Below the pieces are notes generated by a model that saw only the letters and a list, made by a program, of their open reading frames with translations, did no database searches and was not told the DNA's origin. Below, piece after piece: positions 26,486 through 34,217 of a stretch of 64,000 bases of DNA. Within the stretch, counting starts at the first letter, position 1. Each line of letters opens with the position of its first letter. The stretch covers positions 62,001 to 126,000 of the forward strand of contig QKMZ01000015.1 in NCBI GenBank assembly GCA_003242885.1, read 5' to 3'. Source of the DNA: Candidatus Melainabacteria bacterium. Its GTDB lineage: Bacteria; Cyanobacteriota; Vampirovibrionia; Obscuribacterales; Obscuribacteraceae. The position numbers were made by a program, and so were the translations under genes.

Positions 26486-27838
26486 GTGTTTGATCCTCTT
26501 GTCACTCCCAAGCGCCTTCAGTCAGTGGTAGCCGCGGCTCTTATCGCTGGCACCATCTTGGTAGGACCTGCGTATGCAGAAGACGCTAAAGGCGTAAGGT
26601 TTACTAAATCTGTTTCGCAAACGACCACCGAAGTAGAGCATCAACCTGCTGAAGTAAAACAAAAAGCTGCTGAAGTGAAAGAGAGATCTGCTGTTGAGCA
26701 AAAAACATCTAATGGTGCAAAACCAGCAGCAAGAGCTGTTTTAGACGACCCTTCACTCATAAAGACTGAGCAGTCTGAGCTGGGCGAGAAAGCTATTTAT
26801 AAAGACGGTAAGCTTATGCATGAGGCTGATATTGCCGCTCAGCAATTGGCTCAAGCTCAGGCTCTTGACCATTTCGACCTTTCAAAATTTTATTTTGGTC
26901 AGTTCGATTTTAAGATGTGCGAATTAGAGTTGGAAGCGGCAATTATGTACATGCCTGCCATGAAAGTAGCTCATAGAGACTATTGTGTTGTTTCACTTCT
27001 CACTGGTCATCCGCTTCGCTCGCTTGCCGAACTGATGATGGTGATTGGTGTTGGTGAGCCGGTGCCGCTTACTGATGCGGAAAAGGTGGAGTTGAAGGCG
27101 CGCGGCGCAAAACTGCATTATCGCAAAGCGCTCGAGTACGGCAAGAAAGATAAATGGGATAACGCCATCGCAGAGCTGCAGTGGGCTTTGGATTTCACTC
27201 CTACCAATACTGCAATCAAACGTTCGCTTGCTTTTGCACTGGCAAGCAAAGGCGAGTTCGATATGGCTGAAGAAACCTACAAAGAAAGCCTTGCAGCAGA
27301 ACCTGATGATCCGTACGCACATGCAGATTTTGCTTATCTGCTCTCAGACAAAGGGGATCAAAGCAAGGCTTTCAGCCAGTTGGCTCAGGCTGTAAAACTC
27401 GCACCGCAAGCGGCTGCTTTGCACGTCGATCTTGCCTGGATGGCTGAAACAAAGGGTGATTTCAATCTCGCGTCCGACGAACTTGAAAAGGCGATCAAAA
27501 TCAGCCCGGCGCATGCCGGACTGTGGGCGCACCTTGGACGTGTAGACGAGAGAAAAGGTGATGTCGATGGCGCGATAGCTGCATACAATCGCGCTCTAAA
27601 TGTCGATCCCGGTCAGTTTGAAGCAAAACGCAGGTTGGAAGTAATCAAGGCTGAAGAGGCGAAAAGCAAATCTGCGGCGCCTGCAGGTGAGGATGCTAAT
27701 CCGACCGGCGAGTCGGGTGGTGAGCAAACGCAGCGTGGCAATGGGCAGTCCATGGACAAATCCAAGGAGCCACTCAAGGGTGGAGCACCATCTGCGAATG
27801 TGCGAACCAGTCAGAAGCTCCATCACAAAAACATCTAA
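26486..27838 (+). CDS. secreted TPR protein
   Basis: 450 residues from GTG 26486 (GGAGGAAA lies 11 bases upstream, slightly far). A signal peptide ends near VGPAYAED. A low-complexity Glu/Lys/Val segment with a repeated unit (PAEVKQKAAEVKERSAVEQK) precedes the folded part. At least five TPR units lie between about 215 and 390 (YGKKDKWDNAIAELQWALDFTP; LASKGEFDMAEETYKESLAAEP; LSDKGDQSKAFSQLAQAVKLAP; KGDFNLASDELEKAIKISP; KGDVDGAIAAYNRALNVDP). The tail is disordered. It is probably a periplasmic scaffold; partner unknown. Confidence 0.82.
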   Translation: MFDPLVTPKRLQSVVAAALIAGTILVGPAYAEDAKGVRFTKSVSQTTTEVEHQPAEVKQKAAEVKERSAVEQKTSNGAKPAARAVLDDPSLIKTEQSELGEKAIYKDGKLMHEADIAAQQLAQAQALDHFDLSKFYFGQFDFKMCELELEAAIMYMPAMKVAHRDYCVVSLLTGHPLRSLAELMMVIGVGEPVPLTDAEKVELKARGAKLHYRKALEYGKKDKWDNAIAELQWALDFTPTNTAIKRSLAFALASKGEFDMAEETYKESLAAEPDDPYAHADFAYLLSDKGDQSKAFSQLAQAVKLAPQAAALHVDLAWMAETKGDFNLASDELEKAIKISPAHAGLWAHLGRVDERKGDVDGAIAAYNRALNVDPGQFEAKRRLEVIKAEEAKSKSAAPAGEDANPTGESGGEQTQRGNGQSMDKSKEPLKGGAPSANVRTSQKLHHKNI

Positions 27839-28201
27839 GCCGTTCAAACCTTAAAGACACCAGCAGCAATAGCCGCCCTTTTCAAAGCGCGCGGCGATCT
27901 TCCAAAGCGCGAGGCCCTAGGCAACTCGCGCACAGGTCGTGGTTCCACCTCATTAGCGCTGTCTTGCGACTAGGTAGATCAACACAACGACCCGTATATT
28001 TATTATACATACATTTGTATGTTGGTCAAGCTAAGAACAGGGTCTTCTATTTCCACTTGCTTGAGCGCAAGAGTGCCACCCTGCCTACCATACGCCCTTT
28101 ACGTACTTTCCCCAATGACTTCTCTTCTTCTTTGACATAAGCTCTGAAGCCTAAGACTTCATCAGATCCTAAAGCGCAAGCGCTTGAGTTGGGAGCCAAG
28201 A
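27839..28201. other. 363-base intergenic region with a TACAnnTGTA palindrome
   Basis: No convincing gene lies here. It contains an AT-rich stretch (27993-28023) with -10-like TATTAT/TATACAT elements and the palindrome listed separately. The right part is likely the promoter and leader of the gene at 28202. A minus-strand frame at 28047-28271 runs into that gene and lacks any support. Confidence 0.4.
28007..28022. promoter_or_regulatory. palindrome of the BlaI/MecI/CopY operator type
   Basis: ACATACATTTGTATGT is an inverted repeat with perfect 7-base arms around TT and contains TACATTTGTA. This matches the TACAnnTGTA core bound by BlaI/MecI/CopY winged-helix repressors. It overlaps a putative -10 region 180 bases before the next gene. 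The factor is not encoded in this window. Confidence 0.4.
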
Positions 28202-29452
28202 GTGACAGATCAGCCGTCACGTTTTGATAATCAAATGGACGTCGTTGGAAGAACGATGGCCCAGGCCCCAAGCGCGATTATGGAAGAAGTGCTTAAAGAT
28301 ATTTCGCAGAGACCCGGTCAGGTCGCGCAAAACTCGATGATTGCAGGCGCAATCGGCTATGGCGGCACAATTATCATGCGTCGAGCTCCCGTTGTCGGCG
28401 CACTTGTCGCCGGAACTGCGCTTCTGGCGGAAGGGTTGCGGATTGCTCCTAAGGTGTCCAACTTCCTCGATGACGCTGGCGATGCGGACACAAGAGAGAA
28501 GCGTGTTGCTGTAGCAAGGCAAGGCGCTCAAGGTATCGGTCGCGAAGGTGCGATGTTCGTTGAAACTCTTCCGGCTGCGGGTATTGGTAGCAAGCTTGCC
28601 TTTTCTACCTTGGAAAAATCAGCATTCTCGCAGAGTCTTAGCACTGCGTTTGCCGAGAAGATTGAATTCCCTGTCCGTCGCTCTCTTCCTGATGATCTGT
28701 TCTTTAAGGGGCCTGGTACAAAGATCAAAACCAATCTCATGGTTGATGCGAACACAGTGGATGCGCTTGGTGCCAGCCGTTTGATGCCGTCGCAGAAACC
28801 CTTTACCGTTGAGTATGGGCGCGTAGTCGACCCCTTGCGCGGGAGAGCCAGTCACGTTATGTCCGGTACGAGTGAGGGCGTTGAGATTGGCGTTGCTCAA
28901 CAGGCCAGACAAATTCAAATCCACACACATAACCCGCACGTAGATGCGCCAGGCATGATGTCGGTACCGGATATGCGCATGACGCCTAAAGACGCTCTCG
29001 CCGTCATTAATGCGGGTGAGAATCAGACCTTCTACATGGGCATCGGGAAGGCACCAGTTGCAGCTGGAAGCGACGTTCAGGTGAGAGCCCTGGTGATGGA
29101 TCACAAGGCAAAAGAAGCATTTCTGCATGATTACATGGCGATGGCTGACCGCAAAACCTTCGGATTATCAGGGCTCAAAGATCCTGTGAAACTCGATTAC
29201 GATGCGGCTCTCCAATCGCTGCAAAGGGTTGATATCAATAATCCTTGGAACACTCTCTCAAGTATCGCGCGATACGAAAGACCTGGTATCTCGAACCTCG
29301 CTCAATCACTGGGTCTCAATCGGGTCGACAACTCGTTGTCTGCACGTATTTCTTCAAGGCTCGGTATTGGTGATGGTCTTCCAACCTTTGTACGTTCAAC
29401 TATAACTGCAGCAAATCCGCTGTTTCAGATTGATCGAAGTTCTAAGAGTTAA
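28202..29452 (+). CDS. large hypothetical protein, lineage-specific
   Basis: 416 residues from GTG 28202, with GGGAG six bases upstream; a TTG 18 bases earlier is also in frame. Residues about 50-85 form a Gly/Ala-rich hydrophobic stretch (MIAGAIGYGGTIIMRR...VVGALVAGTALLAEGLRI) able to associate with a membrane. The centre contains QARQIQIHTHNPHVDAP...MSVPDMRMTPKDALAVI, reminiscent of the HxHP...PSxxD strand-helix of JAB/MPN-like metallo-domains but not matching the motif exactly. The style (hydrophobic Gly-rich N-part, charged C-part) resembles the 1332-residue protein at 1973. No function assigned. Confidence 0.65.
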   Translation: MTDQPSRFDNQMDVVGRTMAQAPSAIMEEVLKDISQRPGQVAQNSMIAGAIGYGGTIIMRRAPVVGALVAGTALLAEGLRIAPKVSNFLDDAGDADTREKRVAVARQGAQGIGREGAMFVETLPAAGIGSKLAFSTLEKSAFSQSLSTAFAEKIEFPVRRSLPDDLFFKGPGTKIKTNLMVDANTVDALGASRLMPSQKPFTVEYGRVVDPLRGRASHVMSGTSEGVEIGVAQQARQIQIHTHNPHVDAPGMMSVPDMRMTPKDALAVINAGENQTFYMGIGKAPVAAGSDVQVRALVMDHKAKEAFLHDYMAMADRKTFGLSGLKDPVKLDYDAALQSLQRVDINNPWNTLSSIARYERPGISNLAQSLGLNRVDNSLSARISSRLGIGDGLPTFVRSTITAANPLFQIDRSSKS

Positions 29453-29604
29453 CACTCGCTATATCCGAACTGGTCTCGATGGATATGCGGGGAGGCGTGA
29501 TTCGGCGCCACTTTTCACTTGATAGTCCGCAAACGCCAGCTGGAAAGGCTGATCGCGACGTGATTTGAAACTTAGCAATTACTAGAACATTAAATGGAAT
29601 CCAG

Positions 29605-29618
29605 GTACACTCTAATAC
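29605..29618. promoter_or_regulatory. GTA-N8-TAC palindrome (NtcA-type site) before yjbQ-glnN
   Basis: GTACACTCTAATAC fits the cyanobacterial NtcA consensus GTAN8TAC exactly. It lies 72 bases before the yjbQ start and upstream of glnN, a classic NtcA target in cyanobacteria. A consensus TAN3T box at the usual 20-24 base distance is not clear (only TAAAAAAT). Such a six-base match occurs by chance about once per 4 kb. Confidence 0.3.
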
Positions 29619-29689
29619 CGGGCTCGTGCGCGCGCATTTTGTAAAAAATCCCCACGAGTTGTTGATTGCATATACGGGAGCAAGCAGCC

Positions 29690-30121
29690 GTGAAGGTTTC
29701 CGACTCGCTGAAGTCGCATACTAAGTATTTGTGGTTCGATACCAAGAAGCGACAAGAATTTATACGAATTACTGATGAAGTTGCCGAATTCCTTACGGAG
29801 AGCGGACTTCGGGAAGGCTTTATTCTTGTCTCAGCCATGCACATCACGGCTGGTGTATATATAAATGATTGGGAGCAGGGACTGATTCACGATATCGGCG
29901 AATGGCTTGAAAAGCTGGCGCCGGTTAATCCTGATTACAGACATCACCAGACTGGCGAAGACAACGGAGATGCTCATTTAAAGCGGATCTTGATCAATCA
30001 CCAGGTAATGGTGCCGGTGACCGAAGGCAAGCTCGACCTTGGACCGTGGGAGCAGATCTTCTACGCAGAGTTCGATGGACAGCGAAGAAAGAGGGTAATA
30101 CTCAAAGCTATTGGTATTTGA
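29690..30121 (+). CDS. yjbQ: YjbQ/UPF0047 family protein
   Basis: 143 residues from GTG 29690, behind CGGGAG; an in-frame TTG at 29666 is less likely. The family pattern is complete: ITDEVAEFLTESGLREGFILVSAMHITAGVYIND (His in the MHITAG loop), then DNGDAHLKRILINHQVMVPVTEGKLDLGPWEQIFYAEFDG. Both metal-binding His positions and the GxWQ-type strand (GPWEQ) are present. Members form trimers, and some have thiamin-phosphate-synthase activity; their cell role is unsettled. It lies 43 bases before glnN in the same direction. Confidence 0.9.
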   Translation: MKVSDSLKSHTKYLWFDTKKRQEFIRITDEVAEFLTESGLREGFILVSAMHITAGVYINDWEQGLIHDIGEWLEKLAPVNPDYRHHQTGEDNGDAHLKRILINHQVMVPVTEGKLDLGPWEQIFYAEFDGQRRKRVILKAIGI

Positions 30122-30164
30122 CGATTAATTAGTAAAGCGTACAGCAGGCGAAAGTGAGGGACAG

Positions 30165-32432
30165 ATGACTTATACAACGCACCATGAAAAGAGGTCCAAG
30201 TATCACGTGTCGAAGAACAGCAACGGCGCTCAAGCAAACGGGCGCAAGCAGGCAGTCGCCACAGTAGCAGATAGGCAGCCGCTTACAACTTCCGTCGACT
30301 ATGCCAGTCATCCTGTAAACGAAATTTTTGGTGCGAACGTTTTCAATCGGCAGACGATGCGCGCATTGTTGCCGAAAACCGTGTACAAAGCAGTTGTACG
30401 TTGTCTTGACCATGGCGAACAACTTGATCCTACTATGGCAGACACCGTTGCGAACGCAATGAAGGATTGGGCAATCGCGCGTGGCGCCACCCACTTCACA
30501 CATTGGTTTGTGCCGCTGCACGGATACACTGCGGAAAAGCATGATTCCTTCTTGGTTTCCAACGTTGATGATGGCGCCGTGCTTGAATTCTCCGGCAAGA
30601 ACTTGGTGCAAGGCGAGCCCGATGCATCGAGCTTTCCATCCGGTGGTATTCGTTCCACATTCGAAGCACGTGGATATACAGGCTGGGATCCGTCGAGCCC
30701 TGCATTCCTTATGGATAGCGCAAACGGCAGAACTCTCTGCATTCCGTCCGTATTCTGCTCATTCAGCGGGCATGCACTCGATGTGAAAACACCACTGCTG
30801 CGCTCGCTCGAAGCCATAAGCAAGTCTACTGTGCGCTTGTTGCACGCTATCGGCAACAAAGACGTGAAGCGCGTCAATTGCACTGTTGGACCTGAGCAAG
30901 AATACTTCCTTATAGATGAAGCCTTCTACCATGCTCGTCCGGACATCATCAGTGCCGGTCGTGCTCTCTTCGGTGCCCGTCCTCCTAAAGGACAGGAAAT
31001 GGAAGATCACTATTGGGGTTCGATTCGTGAGCGTGTTCTTGCATTCATGATGGATGCTGAGCACGAGCTGTACAGACTTGGCGTGCCGGTAAAGACCCGT
31101 CACAACGAAGTTGCTCCTGCACAGTTTGAAGTAGCACCTGTTTTCGAAAGCAGCAATCTCGCGACAGATCACAATATGTTGCTCATGGAAGTCTTCAGGA
31201 AAACTGCCCAGAAACATGGTTTCCGTTGCCTCTTCCACGAAAAACCATTCAGTGGAGTCAACGGAAGCGGTAAGCACAACAATTGGTCGTTGGCTGATGA
31301 TCAAGGCAACAACTTGCTCGAGCCTGGTGATGATACGCAAGAGAACCTGCAGTTCTTGGTCGTCTTGTCCGCAGTCATTCGTGCTGTAGATAAATATGCA
31401 AAATTGTTGCGAGCAAGCATTGCCACTGCTGGTAATGACCACCGTCTCGGTGCCAACGAAGCGCCGCCCGCGATTATGTCTATCTACTTGGGTGACGCAC
31501 TCACTAAAGTTGTGGACAACATCATCTCTGGTAAGGCAGGCGACAAGAAGGTTGGAGCTACTGTGAAATCCGGCGTCTCGATGTTGCCGGACATTCTCAA
31601 AGATGACTCAGATCGCAACCGTACTTCTCCCTTTGCTTTCACCGGCAACAAGTTTGAATTTCGTGCTGTCGGCTCCAGTCAATCTGTTGCTATGCCAAAC
31701 ACCGTTCTCAACACGATGGTGGCGGACTCGATGGATTACCTTGCTGACGAGATCGAAAAGGCAGTTAAGAACGGTGGTGACCTGAAGACCGCAATCAGCA
31801 GCGTTTTGGTCAAGACACTTTCCGATCATAAACGTATTCTCTTCAACGGTGACAACTACTCGGAGCAATGGCATGAAGAAGCCTCGCGCCGTGGTCTCGC
31901 CAATCTGAAGAATTTGCCTGAAGCGCTGCCGGTGCTTGTAGAAGCAGAAGCGAAAGAACTCTTTAGCCGTTACGATGTATTCCAAGAAGATGAGTTGGTC
32001 AGTCGTTATCACATCTTGCTGGAAAACTATTGCAAGACGATTAACGTTGAATCACTGCTCACTTCCAACATCGCAACGACAATGATCTTGCCTGCTGCAA
32101 TCGAGTATCAAACCCGCCTGGCAACAGCGATTGTGCAAACTAAATCCGCCGTCAGCGGCATCAATCTTGCTCATCAAGAGAATATGCTCAAAGATGTGTC
32201 AGATAGAATTGCAAGACTGAGAACAGCAATCGAAGTTCTGGATATGTTGCGCCACGAACAACGCGGCGAAGATCACCTGGATGATGAACACACCGCAGAA
32301 GCTCGCTTCTATCAACAACGCGTGATTCCTGCGATGAATGAAGTCAGAACAGTTGCTGACGAATTGGAACTGATGGTTGACGACTCACTATGGCCGTTGC
32401 CGAAGTTCCGCGAGATGCTCTACATCTACTAA
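30165..32432 (+). CDS. glnN: glutamine synthetase type III
   Basis: 755 residues, the size of GSIII subunits and far longer than GSI/GSII. The N-terminal GSIII-specific domain includes NEIFGANVFNRQTMRALLP and the THFTHWFVPLHG...AEKHDSF block. Catalytic-domain motifs are all present: VGPEQEYFLID, HNEVAPAQFEVAP, FHEKPFSGVNGSGKHNNWS, GNDHRLGANEAPPAI and EFRAVGSSQS. It makes glutamine from glutamate, ammonia and ATP in the cytoplasm as a dodecamer. In cyanobacteria glnN is induced by nitrogen starvation through NtcA; an NtcA-like palindrome precedes the upstream yjbQ gene. The N-terminal 40 residues are an extra hydrophilic extension. A strong terminator follows. Confidence 0.96.
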   Translation: MTYTTHHEKRSKYHVSKNSNGAQANGRKQAVATVADRQPLTTSVDYASHPVNEIFGANVFNRQTMRALLPKTVYKAVVRCLDHGEQLDPTMADTVANAMKDWAIARGATHFTHWFVPLHGYTAEKHDSFLVSNVDDGAVLEFSGKNLVQGEPDASSFPSGGIRSTFEARGYTGWDPSSPAFLMDSANGRTLCIPSVFCSFSGHALDVKTPLLRSLEAISKSTVRLLHAIGNKDVKRVNCTVGPEQEYFLIDEAFYHARPDIISAGRALFGARPPKGQEMEDHYWGSIRERVLAFMMDAEHELYRLGVPVKTRHNEVAPAQFEVAPVFESSNLATDHNMLLMEVFRKTAQKHGFRCLFHEKPFSGVNGSGKHNNWSLADDQGNNLLEPGDDTQENLQFLVVLSAVIRAVDKYAKLLRASIATAGNDHRLGANEAPPAIMSIYLGDALTKVVDNIISGKAGDKKVGATVKSGVSMLPDILKDDSDRNRTSPFAFTGNKFEFRAVGSSQSVAMPNTVLNTMVADSMDYLADEIEKAVKNGGDLKTAISSVLVKTLSDHKRILFNGDNYSEQWHEEASRRGLANLKNLPEALPVLVEAEAKELFSRYDVFQEDELVSRYHILLENYCKTINVESLLTSNIATTMILPAAIEYQTRLATAIVQTKSAVSGINLAHQENMLKDVSDRIARLRTAIEVLDMLRHEQRGEDHLDDEHTAEARFYQQRVIPAMNEVRTVADELELMVDDSLWPLPKFREMLYIY

Positions 32433-32490
32433 GATGTCGCAGCGATTAAATTCGCCTAGAGCAACTCGACACAAAGTTAGGATCCTGGAT

Positions 32491-32530
32491 GGGAGCGTAC
32501 TCGTTGCGCTCCCTTTCTTTCTTTTTTCTA
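32491..32530 (+). terminator. rho-independent terminator of glnN
   Basis: GGGAGCG and CGCTCCC form a perfect 7-bp stem with a 9-base loop, followed by TTTCTTTCTTTTTTC, 58 bases past the glnN stop. Confidence 0.9.
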
Positions 32531-32539
32531 TCTAAATAT

Positions 32540-32602
32540 CTATTTGACTGTCTTACTCTTCTTCTTCTTCTTCTTCTTCTTCTTCTCGTCAAGCTGTGAC
32601 AT
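32540..32602 (-). CDS. possible 20-residue poly-lysine mini-ORF
   Basis: Immediately after the CGNR regulator stop (TGAGAAAAATG) the minus strand has an ATG. It opens a 20-codon frame: MSQLDE, nine Lys codons (all AAG), SKTVK, stop. The Lys run is the CTT/AAG microsatellite. The spacing to the previous gene suggests translational coupling, but such a short repeat-based frame may be accidental. Confidence 0.25.
   Translation of the reverse strand: MSQLDEKKKKKKKKKSKTVK
32558..32586. repeat. (CTT)9 trinucleotide microsatellite
   Basis: Nine perfect CTT units plus CT, all pyrimidine on the + strand, lie between the glnN terminator and the stop of the CGNR gene. Purine/pyrimidine mirror tracts like this can form triplex DNA and change length by slippage. 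Confidence 0.9.
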
Positions 32603-32607
32603 TTTTC

Positions 32608-33156
32608 TCAGCGTGATTTTGTTTTGTCATAGTGCTTTCGCACTTTCTCTCGGTTGCCGCATGTTTCCATACTGCACCACTGCCTCTGCTGATTCTTTGA
32701 CGTATCGACGAAGTAGAGAATACATTTGTCGCTGGCGCACTTTCGCAGTGATTTTAACTTTGTCGATGCCAGAAGTTCGCAGCAAGCAGTTGCAATCCTT
32801 GCAAGTAAATCCGCACCTGAATCCAGCCTGTACTCGAGTTTATAGCTGTCGTTAGAGCTCTTCAGCACTCGCACCAGCATGTTGCTGCGTTCGTTTAGTA
32901 AATCAATGTCTTCCTGTAGAAGAGGGTTTGACTCCACGGCACGTTCGAATGCACGTCTTATTGAAGATCTCAATTCTTTCGCATCAATGAGATCCTTGTC
33001 GCAGAGTTTTACGCTCAACGAGTCGCTGCACGCGGCGTTGAACCATTGGAGCAAGGAATCGGGAGAGTGAAGCAAATCAATTCTGTCATTGGAGCCTACG
33101 ACTTCAGTGTTTACGAAGTCGCTCGCCAAATTATTGCCAATGAAAAGGAAATCCAT
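32608..33156 (-). CDS. CGNR zinc-finger (ABATE domain) transcriptional regulator
   Basis: 182 residues. The N-terminal ABATE domain begins FIGNNLASDFVNTE, the typical 'LDFVNT' opening, and continues with LLQWFNAACSDS. The C-terminal zinc finger is CASDKCILYFVDTSKNQQRQWCSMETCGNREKVRKHY, with CxxxxC, the CxxxxCGNR signature and a basic end. The family is thought to regulate stress-responsive promoters. It is divergent from a PNPOx-like flavoprotein gene and shares a 157-base promoter with repeated GGTTA motifs, which it most likely binds (inference). Confidence 0.92.
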   Translation of the reverse strand: MDFLFIGNNLASDFVNTEVVGSNDRIDLLHSPDSLLQWFNAACSDSLSVKLCDKDLIDAKELRSSIRRAFERAVESNPLLQEDIDLLNERSNMLVRVLKSSNDSYKLEYRLDSGADLLARIATACCELLASTKLKSLRKCASDKCILYFVDTSKNQQRQWCSMETCGNREKVRKHYDKTKSR

Positions 33157-33165
33157 GCTGACAAT

Positions 33166-33236
33166 CTTAACCTTTTAAGCACGTTTTGGAGGTTAGAAAT
33201 TTCTGCTAACCGGTATAATGGGTTTAGGCGGTTAAG
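33166..33236. promoter_or_regulatory. divergent promoter with four GGTTA(A/G) motifs
   Basis: A perfect -10 TATAAT (33214-33219) faces the flavoprotein gene. Around it are four copies of GGTTAR: CTTAACC at 33166-33172 (reverse), GGTTAG at 33191-33196, CTAACC at 33206-33211 (reverse; an inverted pair with the previous one), and GGTTAAG at 33230-33236. The inverted pair covers the -35 to -10 spacer, as a repressor operator would. Confidence 0.55.
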
Positions 33237-33313
33237 AGATCGAGCGATGACGCTATCAAGGCTGATGCGCGGTTGCCCAGTCGATGAGATTTTCCGCCGA
33301 AAGGAAGGAATCC

Positions 33314-34201
33314 ATGGGTAGATATCATGCCGGTGAATTGGCAATCCAAGAGTTGGCTGGCGTTCGACGAATGGCAGAGCGCATGGCGGGTTCGTCTTAC
33401 AATTCCCTTCCCGTGCCAGCGCAGAATTACTTGCACGCTAGTTCCTTTGCCGCCATGACTTGGCTTGATTCAAAGGAGCGGCCTTGGATTACGCCGCTAT
33501 CCGGCGAGCCTGGTTTTTTGCAGGCGATGGACCAGTCAACTATCGCAATCGATTTACAATTTTCGTCTGCTCCATTGCTGAGAGGGCAGGATTTTGGCGA
33601 AACACCCGCGGCACTTGTCGTGATGGACTTTGGTGCACGGCTTAGAGTGCGGGTGAATGGACGTGCTTCTTCGAAAGGCGATGATCTTTTGTTTTACGTT
33701 GACGAAGTCTACGGCAATTGTCCGAAGTACATTCACAGACGCCACCCTCGAGAAGACTCGCCTCTATGCTCAGAAGAGGATCTTGAGAGTTTGAATTTAA
33801 AGCCGGTTGTAGAGCAATCTTTCTTGGATGAAAAAGCGATAGCCCTGGCAAGCAAGGCTGATACGTTCTTCATCGGCACATACGCCTCCGCCGGCGGTGC
33901 CGACGCATCACACAGAGGAGGAGAACCAGGCTTTGTGAAAGCTGACACTACAACGGTCAGCTGGAAAGACTTCCCAGGCAACAATATGTTCAATACCTTC
34001 GGAAATGTTCATTCCAATAAAGATACTGCACTGCTGTTTTTGGATTTTGAAACGCGCGAAGGTCTAGCCTTGACTGGCACAATCGAGAGCTTTTCTGTGA
34101 GCGAAAACGGCAGGTCTGCGAAAGAGGACACTGTGTTCAAAGTGAAAAGCGCGAAGCATTTACCTCGCGCTCTTGCACATTCGTGGGAAGACGAACACTA
34201 A
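33314..34201 (+). CDS. pyridoxamine 5'-phosphate oxidase-like flavin-binding protein
   Basis: 295 residues from ATG 33314, directly behind AAAGGAAGGA; a longer frame from 33284 lacks a site. MGRYHAGELAIQELAGVRRMAERM at the start and NYLHASSFAAMTWLDSKERPWITPLSGEPGFLQ (about 45-75) follow the split-barrel PNPOx-like family pattern. A second barrel-like half appears near 185-260 (ADTFFIGTYASAGGADASHRGGEPGFV; NNMFNTFGNVHSNKDTALLFLDFETREGLALTG). Such proteins bind FMN and may oxidise or detoxify small molecules. Expression is probably controlled by the adjacent CGNR protein. Confidence 0.9.
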   Translation: MGRYHAGELAIQELAGVRRMAERMAGSSYNSLPVPAQNYLHASSFAAMTWLDSKERPWITPLSGEPGFLQAMDQSTIAIDLQFSSAPLLRGQDFGETPAALVVMDFGARLRVRVNGRASSKGDDLLFYVDEVYGNCPKYIHRRHPREDSPLCSEEDLESLNLKPVVEQSFLDEKAIALASKADTFFIGTYASAGGADASHRGGEPGFVKADTTTVSWKDFPGNNMFNTFGNVHSNKDTALLFLDFETREGLALTGTIESFSVSENGRSAKEDTVFKVKSAKHLPRALAHSWEDEH

Positions 34202-34217
34202 ATCGAAGGTCTATAGC

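Noticed and set aside
28047..28271. 74-residue minus-strand frame
   Set aside because: It begins inside the gene at 28202, has no ribosome site and no recognisable pattern.
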